From Chitinophagaceae bacterium (GTDB lineage Bacteria; Bacteroidota; Bacteroidia; Chitinophagales; Chitinophagaceae), in contig CP065012.1 in the NCBI GenBank assembly GCA_016699815.1, positions 2,981,946-3,045,945 on the forward strand: a stretch of DNA of 64,000 nucleotides, written 5' to 3'. Shown here one piece after another: positions 25,497 through 36,600 of the stretch (within the stretch, counting starts at the first letter, position 1; every line of letters begins with the position of its first letter). The notes beneath the pieces are model-generated. The model made no database searches. It was not told the origin of the DNA and worked only from the letters and a program-made list of their open reading frames with translations. Both the position numbers and the translations under genes were made by a program.

Positions 25497-27056
25497 TTAA
25501 GGTTGGCTTAAATACTGTATTATAGCCAGCCTTATATCGCTGCGGGCATCGGTAGTGCTAGTTGCTGCCGGAAATATTTTTTCAATTTCTTTATTGTCTT
25601 TTGTAAGGAAACCCATATTGGCTTCGCCGCCGGTAAGCAAAAAATCACTTAGGGCAACACGATAAATTTTTTGTGCATCAATGGGTTGTTTATTTATAGT
25701 CCACACATGGTTGATGGCATCGTAAAATAACTTTTCCGAAAAATGTAAAAAACCACCGGAGCCTTTATTGTTCCTCCCGGCTTCCAGCACTTTTATTAAA
25801 AGACTCCCTTTCAAATTTGCTTCGGTAATGCCGCCACCAAAGGGCAGGCTCCTTATAATATCATATTCGGAAATTGGAGGGCTAAGTACATCATCCAATC
25901 TTATAGAGCCTGCATTTACAATGGATACATCGCTTTGAGGCGCTGCTTTTTCCATAGCTTTTATAACCATCCTTGAAAAATTTGTGGTATGCAACCTGAT
26001 AACGGCTTCCCTTGCATCGTAATTTTCTCCGCTTGCCAGTACTATTTTTTTTGCATTAAAACCCAGCGATGCAAAATTGGCATCGGCAATGGCTGTCCAT
26101 TTTTTTACCACCGCATCAGTTGCCGGGTCCGATACCAGGTCTTCGGTTACCCACACCAGTTTTGCCCTGGTTTTAATTTTTTTTGAATTTTTGTTGATCT
26201 GCAATTTTAATTCATAAACCGATCTTGCATTGGCATGTGCTTTACTTATGATTACATTACCCACTTTTTGGTACCGCATATCATGTTCATGTCCGCCGAG
26301 TATAAGAGCAAGGCCGGGTATTTGTTGCGCCAGTTTAATATCTTCTTCCATTGCCTGGTGCGTAATGGCCACCACGGCATCGCAGCTATCTTTTATTTGG
26401 TTGTATAATTTTATGGCTGTTTGCAGGGGATCGCTATAATGCACATAATCTTTTTTGGTGAATGGGATGTTGATGCCCAAAAAACCAATTTTAGCCGTAG
26501 TGCCATCTGCATCTTTTACAGTAATAATTAAGGTTTCGGGAAAATTTTTTTTATTGCCGTTTTTCATTTGTACAAAAGGTTCAATGCCATTTGTTGTTTT
26601 ATGAAAACTATTGGAAGAAACCCATTGAAAATTAGATTCGTTGATGCGGCTTTGCAATTCGTCTTCATTAATGTCAAACTCATGGTTGCCAAATACGGCA
26701 ATGTCCAGGCCGGCAACATTAAGCGCATCTACCATTTGTTTTCCTCGGATGCGTTTGCCTTCATATTTAAGGCTGTTATAAACCGATGGACTTAAAAAAT
26801 CGCCGGCAATAACAAAAAAAGTATTGGGGTTTTTGGCCTTTGCCAATTTGCTTAATGTAGCAACCCTAGCTATGCCGCCGGTTTTGCCTGCTTCTATTGG
26901 CGCTATTTCATATACATCATTTATTTGCAAAAACTGTAAGGTTATTTTACCGTTATCTGTTGTAGTGCCGGTTGTGGTTTGCTGTGGAGCAGAGCAGGAC
27001 AAAAGAAATACCATCGCAGCTATGCCAGCCAAAAATTTTGTTTGTTTCATATTCAT
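25497..27056 (-). CDS. Bifunctional metallophosphatase/5'-nucleotidase, lipoprotein
   Basis: A 519-residue exported protein. The N-terminus (MNMKQTKFLAGIAAMVFLLSC) is a lipoprotein signal with lipobox LLSC; the ATG at 27056 or the one two codons later could be used. The N-terminal calcineurin-like metallophosphatase domain shows LQINDVYEI (a Tyr/Glu variant of the usual NDxHG), FVIAGDFLSPS, GNHEFDI, AITHQA and ILGGHEHD. The C-terminal 5'-nucleotidase domain covers roughly residues 340-500 (VSIVNAGSIRLDD; LPFGGGI). It should hydrolyse nucleotides outside the inner membrane. The convergent neighbour is a nucleoside permease. Confidence 0.9.
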   Translation of the reverse strand: MNMKQTKFLAGIAAMVFLLSCSAPQQTTTGTTTDNGKITLQFLQINDVYEIAPIEAGKTGGIARVATLSKLAKAKNPNTFFVIAGDFLSPSVYNSLKYEGKRIRGKQMVDALNVAGLDIAVFGNHEFDINEDELQSRINESNFQWVSSNSFHKTTNGIEPFVQMKNGNKKNFPETLIITVKDADGTTAKIGFLGINIPFTKKDYVHYSDPLQTAIKLYNQIKDSCDAVVAITHQAMEEDIKLAQQIPGLALILGGHEHDMRYQKVGNVIISKAHANARSVYELKLQINKNSKKIKTRAKLVWVTEDLVSDPATDAVVKKWTAIADANFASLGFNAKKIVLASGENYDAREAVIRLHTTNFSRMVIKAMEKAAPQSDVSIVNAGSIRLDDVLSPPISEYDIIRSLPFGGGITEANLKGSLLIKVLEAGRNNKGSGGFLHFSEKLFYDAINHVWTINKQPIDAQKIYRVALSDFLLTGGEANMGFLTKDNKEIEKIFPAATSTTDARSDIRLAIIQYLSQP

Positions 27057-27185
27057 TTATTCGGGGCGTAAAAATAAGGAAAAGAAGGATGGCGATAAAT
27101 TATGGATAGGTTACTGGTATTATATACACCCTAAAATTATACAATAAATTTATTATAATGTCGTTTTATGGCTAAAGCTAACTTT

Positions 27186-27788
27186 ATGAAAAAACTATTA
27201 CCCTTAGTTTTTGTAATGATTTACCCTTTTTTCACTATGGGTATTTTTGCCCAGGCAAATACCGAAACGCATCTTGATACAAAAGAAACAGCAAAATGTT
27301 TTGTAGAGTATAATGATGGCAGCATTAAAGAATTTCAAAAGCTGCAATTAGTAACCGCCATGTTTAAATCGCCACGCCTTATTGCCGATGATAATATTAT
27401 TATTAAACCCGAAGAAATAAAAGCGTACAACGATTCTAAAGGCCGCTATGCCATCTCTGCAAAATTATTTGAAGATGCCAAAGAAACCTATGTAGCTACT
27501 GCTGCATTAAATGGTTTTGCTTACCGTATTGTAAAAGGTAAAATAAATGTTTTTGCACTTAAATATTATAATGGCCGTGTAACTGCCTTAAAATATTATT
27601 TACAACAAGGCGATAATAAATCAATACAGCCTTACAGCGCCGAAACACTTGCTGCTATGATAAAAGATGATGCAGGCGCCGCACAGTTTTGCAATAATAA
27701 TGAACCCGATAAAAATGCAGGAAAATTTTTAACCTCGGTAGTGGAAATTTATAACAGTAACGCACAAACAGTTACCGCAGGTAACTAA
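27186..27788 (+). CDS. Exported protein of unknown function
   Basis: A 200-residue protein from the ATG at 27186, which gives a clean signal peptide (MKKLLPLVFVMIYPFFTMGIFA|Q). An in-frame ATG six codons earlier (27168) would only add a polar stub. The mature part begins with KCFVEYNDGSIKEFQ and has mixed alpha/beta composition with a repeated KYYNGRVTALKYYLQQG region, but no motif I recognise. It is a single gene with a good terminator 45 bases downstream. Function unknown. Confidence 0.75.
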   Translation: MKKLLPLVFVMIYPFFTMGIFAQANTETHLDTKETAKCFVEYNDGSIKEFQKLQLVTAMFKSPRLIADDNIIIKPEEIKAYNDSKGRYAISAKLFEDAKETYVATAALNGFAYRIVKGKINVFALKYYNGRVTALKYYLQQGDNKSIQPYSAETLAAMIKDDAGAAQFCNNNEPDKNAGKFLTSVVEIYNSNAQTVTAGN

Positions 27789-27832
27789 CTAATAAGTAAC
27801 CTTATCAATTTTTTTTCTTTACTATTTATCCG

Positions 27833-27854
27833 CCGGCCTTAGTGCCGGTTTTTT
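27833..27854 (+). terminator. Rho-independent terminator after the exported unknown protein gene
   Basis: CCGGC (27833-27837) pairs with GCCGG (27844-27848) around a 6-base loop and is followed directly by six T. Confidence 0.8.
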
Positions 27855-28241
27855 GGTTGGTAATAGTATAACCTATTAATTTTTTTCGATTAATTCATTT
27901 TGTATTTTATTATAGCGGGTTTAATATCTTGTTTTTCAATTTTATGTACTAAAAAATTCTTTGAAAAATTATGGATTTTCTCACTTTGTTAAAAAAAATG
28001 TTAAAAAACTTTTGGTTTGTTAAATGTTTGCTCTATATTCACACCGTAATTTCCTATAAAAAGCCCGTTCTCCTTCTTAGAAAACACTAATCTGCTACAA
28101 CTTAGATAAGCTAACCATCCTCAACAAGAATTAGGGCGAAAGCCAATGTTTACAAGTGTTTGCCAATACGCAGGTAATAAAGTTACGTATGCGTTTTAAA
28201 TATTTATTTACGTTTTTATTTGTTTAATTAAAACCATAATT
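27855..28241 (+). other. Gene-free leader region of the first giant adhesin gene
   Basis: Between the terminator at 27833-27854 and the ATG at 28242 I find no gene. It is AT-rich up to about 28010, then holds a candidate promoter (28011-28041) and a roughly 195-base untranslated leader. The leader has a GGC-GAAA-GCC mini-hairpin (28135-28144) and a longer imperfect stem-loop at 28168-28194 (ACGCA/TGCGT outside, GTAA/TTAC inside). I do not recognise a known riboswitch. Confidence 0.5.
28011..28041 (+). promoter_or_regulatory. Candidate promoter of the first giant adhesin gene
   Basis: TTTG (28011-28014), a 19-base spacer and TATATTCA (28034-28041) approximate TTTG-N19-TAnnTTTG. The -7 box matches only in part. 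Confidence 0.4.
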
Positions 28242-30698
28242 ATGAGCATTTCTACCATCGCTGCTTTTACAAAAAATGCAGCAACTTGCTTAGCCGATGT
28301 TCCTACTGGTAATGCAGCAGGCCATACGAACAGCACGAAAAATGAAACGGCATCCGCTGTATTTACAAAACGATGGCGATGGCTGCAGTTACTATTGCTC
28401 ATAATGGCAACTACCCTTGCTGGTATGGTTGGCCAGGCACAAACAGTAACTATAGGTACAGGAACTTCTACTTCTAATGGTACATCTGCCGATCCGGTAC
28501 AACAATTTTACAATTATACCCATACCCAAATAGTTTATTTGGCTTCCGATTTAACGGCTGGCGGCATGGCCGCAGGTGCAAGTATAACGGGATTGGGTTT
28601 TTCAATTTCGGAAGTTCCGGGAGGTGGTGCCGGCCTTGCAAATTTTGAAATTAGCTTAGGGCATACGGTACAAACAATAGCCAACCCAATGGTTTCTTCT
28701 GGGTTGCAGGTGGTAAGGTCAGCTGCTACCTATTTACCGGTGCTGCAAGTTGCCGGTAATTTTGATATGATTACATTTGGTACTCCTTTTATTTGGAATG
28801 GTACCAGTAATATAGTAGTAAATATATGTACAGGGTCAAATCCTTATACCAGCCCTTATGGTGGTTTAAGATATACTACCGGAACCTCTGGTGTAATGCG
28901 TTATGTGCAAACAGACGGAACTAACAATTGTACAAATTACGCCGGAACAAATTCATCCAATCGCCCCAATATACGGTTTGCTTATACTGCAGGTTCCAAC
29001 TGCACAGGCACACCTGCAACTGGAGGTACTGCATCTCTATTACCTTCTGCAGGTTTAGGCGGCCAGGTATTTTCTGCATCTGCAACAGGCACAACAAATG
29101 GTACCGGTATAAATTACCAATGGGAAAAATCTGCAGATGGTATTGCTGGGTGGTCAGCAATTGCCGGTGCAACAAATACCACAAGTAATATTACCGCAGA
29201 AAATATTTTGGGAAATTATTTCTATCGCTTAAAAACTACTTGTTCAAATTCTGGTTTATCAAATTATTCAAATGTTGTAAATTTTACAACCAATGATGGT
29301 GTTATAGCAACTTATGGTAGTGATGTACAATCATTATACACTTCCTCAGCTACTACTTCAACAGCTTCAACCTGCCCTGGAACGCTTTCGGTAGTAGTTC
29401 CTGCAGGTAAATATATTTCTAATATAACGGCTCAATATAATTTTACCGCCCAGGGCGGTGGCTATATGAGTGAACAACGTTCTTATATTACTTCGCCTTC
29501 TTTAGGCTTAGGTGAATCGAGTGTTACTTCTGGTACCGGTTTTTCTGGTGGAACCCTTTCTTATAGCCGTACGCTACCTTTTGCACTTGGAGCTACGGGT
29601 ACAGTTCAGTTTCAATTACATGCCTTTAGAACTTATGGAGGATCTGGTTGTAATACCACGTATAATTATGTGCCTACGGGTAGCTGGCAACTATTGGTAG
29701 ACTTTGCCACCTGCCCTCCTGTTACGCCTCCTACCACCTTTGTACCTTCAAGCCCTCTTTGCGGCCTTGGTATTCCACAGGTTGAAGCTTCCGGGGCTAC
29801 AGGAGGCCAGCAATACCGCTGGTATTTAACATCTACAGGTGGTACGGCGCTCAACGGTAATATGGTTGGTTACGAAAATACGGTTGAGTCTGCTTCCCAA
29901 TTGCAGCATTACGAAATAAATACAACTACCACTTTTTATGTATCAATAAAAGATGGTTATTGCGAAAGTGGAAGAACGCCTGTTGTAGCTACAGTTCTGG
30001 CGGCCGATCCTATTACAATTACGGGTACTACCTCAATATGCTATGGTAGCAATTTAGCGCTTAGCGCAGCTTCTGCTGCTGCTTATAGTTATTCTTGGGT
30101 TGCTAATCCGGAACTGGGAAGTGGAATGACAGGAAACCCGGTAGGCGCTTCTCAAAATATTACGCCAGTTACTGAGGGCACTTATACTTACACGGTAACT
30201 GGAGTTGCCGGTAACTGTGCGGCAACAAAAGATATTACGGTTACGGTAAATGCATTGCCTCCTGTACCTACAGTGAGCGCTTCGCCAAACTCTGTTTGCG
30301 ATGGCAGCAATGTTGAGTTATCGGCGGTAGTATCTGCTGCTTCTGCGTATTGTACGCCCACAACATCTGCAACCCCGGGAAATGAATTATCAGATGATAA
30401 TATTACCAACTTTACTTTTGCAGGAATAAATAACAATACAGGCGATGGCCCGGGTGATTATAATTATTATAATCTCTCTGCAAATGTAACAGCAGGTAGC
30501 AGCTACCTGGTATCTATATCACCGGAAGGTTCTTGGAGTGAAACTATGCGTGTGTGGATAGACTTTAACCAAAATGGTATTTTTGAACCAGGTGAAAGTG
30601 TATTTAAACTCTGCTTCAAGTTCAGCAATTGCAACCGGTACAATAGCAATACCTTCCAATGCCTACAATGGTATTACCAGGTTGCGTGTATTGTGTAA
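28242..30698 (+). CDS. Giant T9SS adhesin-like protein, N-terminal fragment (frameshifted)
   Basis: 818 codons, of which about the first 786 are the true frame. The start has an unusually long 46-residue polar n-region before the hydrophobic stretch (WLQLLLLIMATTLAGMVGQA|Q), and there is no better start. Next is a beta-sandwich module (28440-28980) that recurs downstream at about 32790-33360. Ig-like stretches (NYQWEKSADGIAGWSAI; ITGTTSICYGSNLALSA) follow, then the first half of a GEVED domain (VWIDFNQNGIFEPGES). The frame is lost near base 30600: the last 30-odd codons are nonsense ending at 30698, while the rest of the same domain continues in the next frame. Without correction this fragment would be exported but lack the T9SS sorting domain. 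Confidence 0.8.
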   Translation: MSISTIAAFTKNAATCLADVPTGNAAGHTNSTKNETASAVFTKRWRWLQLLLLIMATTLAGMVGQAQTVTIGTGTSTSNGTSADPVQQFYNYTHTQIVYLASDLTAGGMAAGASITGLGFSISEVPGGGAGLANFEISLGHTVQTIANPMVSSGLQVVRSAATYLPVLQVAGNFDMITFGTPFIWNGTSNIVVNICTGSNPYTSPYGGLRYTTGTSGVMRYVQTDGTNNCTNYAGTNSSNRPNIRFAYTAGSNCTGTPATGGTASLLPSAGLGGQVFSASATGTTNGTGINYQWEKSADGIAGWSAIAGATNTTSNITAENILGNYFYRLKTTCSNSGLSNYSNVVNFTTNDGVIATYGSDVQSLYTSSATTSTASTCPGTLSVVVPAGKYISNITAQYNFTAQGGGYMSEQRSYITSPSLGLGESSVTSGTGFSGGTLSYSRTLPFALGATGTVQFQLHAFRTYGGSGCNTTYNYVPTGSWQLLVDFATCPPVTPPTTFVPSSPLCGLGIPQVEASGATGGQQYRWYLTSTGGTALNGNMVGYENTVESASQLQHYEINTTTTFYVSIKDGYCESGRTPVVATVLAADPITITGTTSICYGSNLALSAASAAAYSYSWVANPELGSGMTGNPVGASQNITPVTEGTYTYTVTGVAGNCAATKDITVTVNALPPVPTVSASPNSVCDGSNVELSAVVSAASAYCTPTTSATPGNELSDDNITNFTFAGINNNTGDGPGDYNYYNLSANVTAGSSYLVSISPEGSWSETMRVWIDFNQNGIFEPGESVFKLCFKFSNCNRYNSNTFQCLQWYYQVACIV

Positions 30699-33600
30699 AT
30701 ACTCTTCTGAATCTCTTGATACCGATGCTTGTTCAGTAGGGTCATCTTATGCTGAATATGAAGATTACGATGTTAATATTACTGGTGGTGTAAATAACCC
30801 GTCTGCTTCATTTACTTATACCTGGAAAATTGGCAATACTGTAATTGGTTCAGGAAGTCCATTTACTACAGCAGTTGCCGGTGCAACTACTTATACAGCC
30901 GTTGTTACCAATAGCGCAGGTTGCGAATCTTCTGCCGATGTACTGGTAAATGTAAATGCTGTACCTGCTGCGCCCAGCTATTTTGGTTTCTCATTCCAGT
31001 GCGGCGCCCAAATTCCTGTAGGTACAGTAGTTACCTCAACCTCAGGTGAACCAGCCCCGGTTTTCCGCTGGTACGATGACCAATATGCCGGAAACCTGTT
31101 ACAGGATGGAACAGCAGATCATTTCTCCTCAATTATATCTACAACTACTACCTTTTGGGTTTGTGAAGTAAATGCCGTAGGTTGCGAAAGCCCCAGGATT
31201 CAGGTAGATGCTTATGTAATTGAGCCGGATGCAATTACTCTGAATACTACTTCTACTTCAATTTGCTTTGGCAGCAGTATAGATTTATCGTACAGCCAAA
31301 CCGGTAGTACCAATAACTATGTATATAGCCTTACTGCAAACCCTGAAGCAGGAAGCGGAATTACCAACCCGGTAACTCCATCTAACCCACTTACCGTTAC
31401 TCCAACAGCAGCAGGTACTTATACTTATACTTTGGATGGCGTGGAAAATGATTGTGTTGCACAGTCATCTGTAAGCGTATTAGTAATTGATATATCTGCT
31501 ACACCGGTAATTACGGTTACACCAACAATAGTATGCCCTGGTAGTGAAGCTTCATTAACTGTGCCTTCTGGAATAGTTAATACTTATTGCGCTGTAAATC
31601 CTACTACCAGCACTTGTTGTGAAAAGATTGGCAATGTAACTTTTGGTTCAATAAACAATTATTCTTCTTCAACCGGAGGTTATGAAGATTTCACGGCTCT
31701 TTCTACAAATGTTAGCGCTGGAAGTTCTTACCCGATAAACCTGACTTCAGGTACATTCGCTTCCTATTCTTCTGACCAGGTATTGGTATGGATAGATTTT
31801 AACCAGGATGGTGATTTTGATGATGCCGGTGAAGCAGTATTGGTTACTCCGGAATCTACATCTCCATGGTCTGGAACTATTTCCATACCATCCGGAGCAT
31901 ATAATGGGCCAACAAGAATGAGGATTCGTATGCATGATAATTCATTGGGTGCAAATACTACACCTTGTGGTAATTCATCTTATGGCCAGGTGGAAGATTA
32001 TTCGGTAAATATTACCGGTGGAGCTTCTAATCCTAGTTCAGGTACTTATTTATGGAGCACAGGCGCTACGGGTAATTCAATTAATGTAAATCCATTGATT
32101 GAAACTACCTATTCTGTAGTATTTACTGGCCCTGGTGGTTGTGCATCAGTTCCTGCTTATGCTACTGTATCTGTACATCCAGTACCGGCAGCGCCTATTG
32201 CAACTAATTCCGCACATTGCGGAGATCAGGTGCCAACCGCATCAGTTTCCGGTGCCGGTGGTACATATAAATGGTACGATGCTCCAAGCGGAGGTTCATT
32301 ATTACAGGATGGCGGTTCTACTTATACCCATTCTATAAATACAACTACAACTTTCTATGTTTCCGAAACCAATTCATTTGGTTGCGAAGGTCCAAGGGCT
32401 GCGGTAACAGTTACCGTAACTGTACCCAACCCTATAACAGCCTTTGCTTCTAATCCTGCAATTTGTATCGGAAGCCCCTTAGCCCTGGTTGCTATGCAAA
32501 TGGGCGTAGGTCAAACTTATACTTATGACTGGACAGCAACTCCAGCTACTGGAAGTGGAATTACCGGCACAGTAACAGGCTTCTTACAGTCTATTACTCC
32601 TTCAGCGCCGGGTGTATATAGCTATAATGTAACTGGTACCGATGCAACAGGACCTAATGTATGTATTGTACATGCGAATGTAAGTGTAACAGTAAATGCA
32701 TTACCTCCAACACCGGTATTTACTGCTACGCCAGCTTCAATATGCTTAGGCAACTCATCAGCATTGGCGGTTGTTGCGCCTGCAAGTAACCCAATTGGTA
32801 CGGCTACTACAAGTAATTCAAGTGCCTATACACCAATGTACCGGTTATTTGAAGGCCAGCGTGTTCAATACCTGGTAAGGTCTTCAGAATTAAACGCAGC
32901 CGGTATTACCGGTGCAGCGTCTTTAGCATCACTGGTATTTAATGTTACCAGCATACCTTCAGGTTCAAATTTAGATGGCTATACTATCAGGCTTGCTCAT
33001 ACAAGTTCTGCAACAATTACTACTTTTGAAAATCCTGCATTTACTACAGTATTTACTGCAGCTAGTTACAATGCAGTACTTGGAGCCAATACCTTTAATT
33101 TCTCTGCTCCTTATACTTGGAACGGAACAGATAATTTACTTGTAGATATTTATTGGGATAATAATGCAGACGGTACTTGTGCCAGCGGTTCACCAATTTG
33201 CTGGAGCTCCGGACCAAATATTACCTATTCTAATTCTACTTTTGCATCTACCGTTTATTTCTATGATGATAATACAAGCAGTGCACCCAGAGATTTAAGT
33301 ACAGAAAATACAGTAAGTGGTACATCCACTAATAAACCAAATATGACCTTTGGCCTGTACTCAGGTGGAATATATACCTGGAGTACCGGTGCTACCGGGC
33401 CTACATTAACGGTGAGCCCAAGTGTAACCACAAACTATACCGTTAAATTTAAAAACACAGCAACGGGTTGTACTTCTTTAACCAGTGCTCCGGTTGCAGT
33501 AAATGTGGTTCCATTAGTGGGTAATGATATTACCGTTTCTCCGGTTAATTGTGCCAATGGTAACTTTACACTTACCAGCAATGCTACAGGCGCACCTGGC

Positions 33601-36600
33601 CTAATCTATACATGGAACGATGGAGTAGGTGGTACTTATCCAAACGCTGCTACTATTACAGCCAACCTGCCTGCAGGTACCTACAATTTCACCGTTGACA
33701 TTATGGATTTATGCAGTGTTGTTAGAACAGTTTCTAAAACTGTAGTAGTAAATACATTGCCTACAATTGATGTTGCTACTTCAGTACCTGCAGTATGCGG
33801 TACTGGAGCAAGCGCTACATTAACAGCCAGTGGAGCCAGCACTTATGCATGGAGCCCGGCTGCAGGTTTATCTGCAACTACCGGCGCTGTTGTTACAGCA
33901 ACTCCGGCTATCACATCTACCTATACCGTTAATGGTACCGATGCAAACGGTTGCGTGGGTTCTACTACACATACCGTAGTTGTAGGCCCTGCTGTTACTG
34001 TAACAGCAACCGCAACACCAGCTACAGTATGCCCTGGTGGTTCATCTCAATTACTGGCTACTGCCTCTACAGGTGGTGGTGGAAGTACTCCATTGGCTAC
34101 TGCTTGTACACCTCCGGTAGCTAATGCTGCTATTTCTACAGCACGTTATATTTCAAACGTAGTTTCCAGTGGTGGTGTTTCTAATTTCACTAATCCTACC
34201 GGTTTATCAACCAACAGGTATGGTGATTTTACCGCTACCAAAATTGTAACTGCTAATCCTGGAACTTCGGTAACAATTACAGGTACTGGCGGAGCATCGG
34301 ATACTTATGGATGGGGTGTTTGCGTTGACTTAAATGGCAATGGAATTTTTGAATCATCAGAAATAACAACATCTGGTTCGTATTTAAATGTTTATAACAG
34401 AACCTTTACCGCACCAACTGATCCCGGTTCTTACAGAATTAGGGTAATGAATAACTGGTTAACTACTAACCCAAGTAATTCTTGCGCTGCAAGTGGTGGT
34501 GGTACGGCTACGAACGGTGAAGTAGAAGACTATGTATTACAAGTATTGGCTCCTGCCTATGTATTCAACTTTGCATGGACAGCAGCACCAAACTCTACTT
34601 TAGATAATACAGGTATTACCAATCCAATGGCAACTAACATTAATCCTAATGCAGCAAATGTGCCTACCCCTGCTGACTTTACGATTGTGGCTACAGAAGT
34701 AGTTTCAGGTTGCTCTGGTTCCGCTATTGTAACGGTTACAGCAGTTGATGATGAAGCTCCATTAGCTCCGGCCAGCCTGCCTGTAATTACAGGTGAATGT
34801 GCCGCAACTGTGGATGCTCCAATTGCACCTGATAACTGCGTAGGCAATGTAACGGGTACAACAATTGACCCGATTACCAGCGATGTGGTTACTACGGTTA
34901 CGGTGTTTGAACAAGGTGTAAATATCATTACCTGGACCTTTGATGATGGACATGGTAATATATCCACCGTTGACCAAACCGTTAATTTAGATGACGTAAC
35001 ACCACCGCCAGCTCCGGCAAGCCTGCCTACTTATACTGCAGAATGTGAATACTCTGTAACGGTTGTTCCTACTGTAGAAGATGAGTGTGCTAAAACAATT
35101 GAAGGTATCCCTACCGATCCTGGTACAGGTGACGTCCTTACTTCACTTACCTTCAGTACACAAGGTGTTCATACCATCCGTTGGGTATTTGACGACGGCA
35201 ATGGCAATACTTCTTATACCGATCAGGATGTGGTAATACAGGATGTTACAGCACCTGCATTGGTAGATTGCCCTGCTGATATTATGTTGCCAGCCCACAT
35301 GGGTGTAGCAACATGGACGGCGCCAACAGCTACCGATAACTGCGGATATGGATTAACTGTAACCCAAACTGCAGGTCCGGCTTCTGGCTCTACATTTGCT
35401 AACGGTACTACAACTACTATTACCTATACTGCAACGGATGCAGGCGGTAACTCAGTAGATTGTTCTTTCAACGTTACAAGGCGTCCAGAACTGGTAATTA
35501 GCGTAACTTATAACCCAATAATGTGTAACGGAAATATGACCCAGGTTACTATTTCCGGCTCAGGTGGCAACCCGCCATATTGGGGAACCGGTACATTTAC
35601 CGTTGGCTCCGGTACTTACAACTTTGCAATATGGGATGCCGATGGCGCAATGGCAACAACATTGATGACCATTGCCCAACCCGATCCATTACTTGCAGCT
35701 TGCGGTACTAATAACCCAGAATTGTTCTTTGGATATGCCGGGGATAATACGGCAACCATAATTGCATCTGCAACAGGTGGCACTGGGCCTTATACCATTT
35801 CTTTCAGCATGAACAGGCCATTGAAATGTAATATTTCATGGGGTTCAAGCGATGAAACATGGGTAGCTGCTGCTAATACTGCTACAAATACTTACACTGT
35901 ATGCCCAGGTTCAGGCTCATTGTCTCAACCTCCGGTTTCTACTTCTACTGCTACATTGAATGCAGGTGAAACCTACAGTTTAAATGTTTCGTTGATGCAG
36001 GATGCTGTAATTACCGCAACAATTACCGATGCAAATGGTTGTGTGCAAAAATGTACTACGCCAATATTTGCACAGGATGTAAGGTGCTTAGGTGGAATTG
36101 GAAACCTGGTTAAGATTTGTCATAAACAAGGAACACACGGCTGCCGTACAATGTGTGTAAGTCAAGGTGCAGTTGCTGCTCACTTAGCACACGGAGATTA
36201 TCTTGGAGAATGTACTACCAACTGTCACAACCACAACCCATGGCCATGGTGGGGTCCAGGATGGGGCTGGTGGGGTCCAGGTTGGGGCTGGTGGGGCTGG
36301 TGGCCAGGATGGGGCTGGTGGGGTCCAGGATATGGCAACCCTAATCCAGGTAACCCATGGGGCTGGAAGGGTGATGGCAATACCACAACTCCTCCTATAG
36401 CCGTAGAAACTTCAAAAGGAGGTACTACAATGCAGCAGGAAGCTACAGATATAGATATCTTTAGCCTGAAAGTTGCGCCAAACCCAAGCTCTACCGAGTT
36501 TGTACTGAATGTAAGCACTGCAAATACTACAGACAGGATGCTGGTAAATATTTACGATGTAACTGGTAAAATTTACAAACAATTCAAAGCCCAGCCTTCC

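Noticed and set aside
30594..30606. Programmed ribosomal frameshifting in the first giant gene
   Set aside because: There is no slippery heptamer and no clear downstream pseudoknot, and the direction needed (+1) does not fit the common -1 mechanism. Mutation or sequencing error is simpler.
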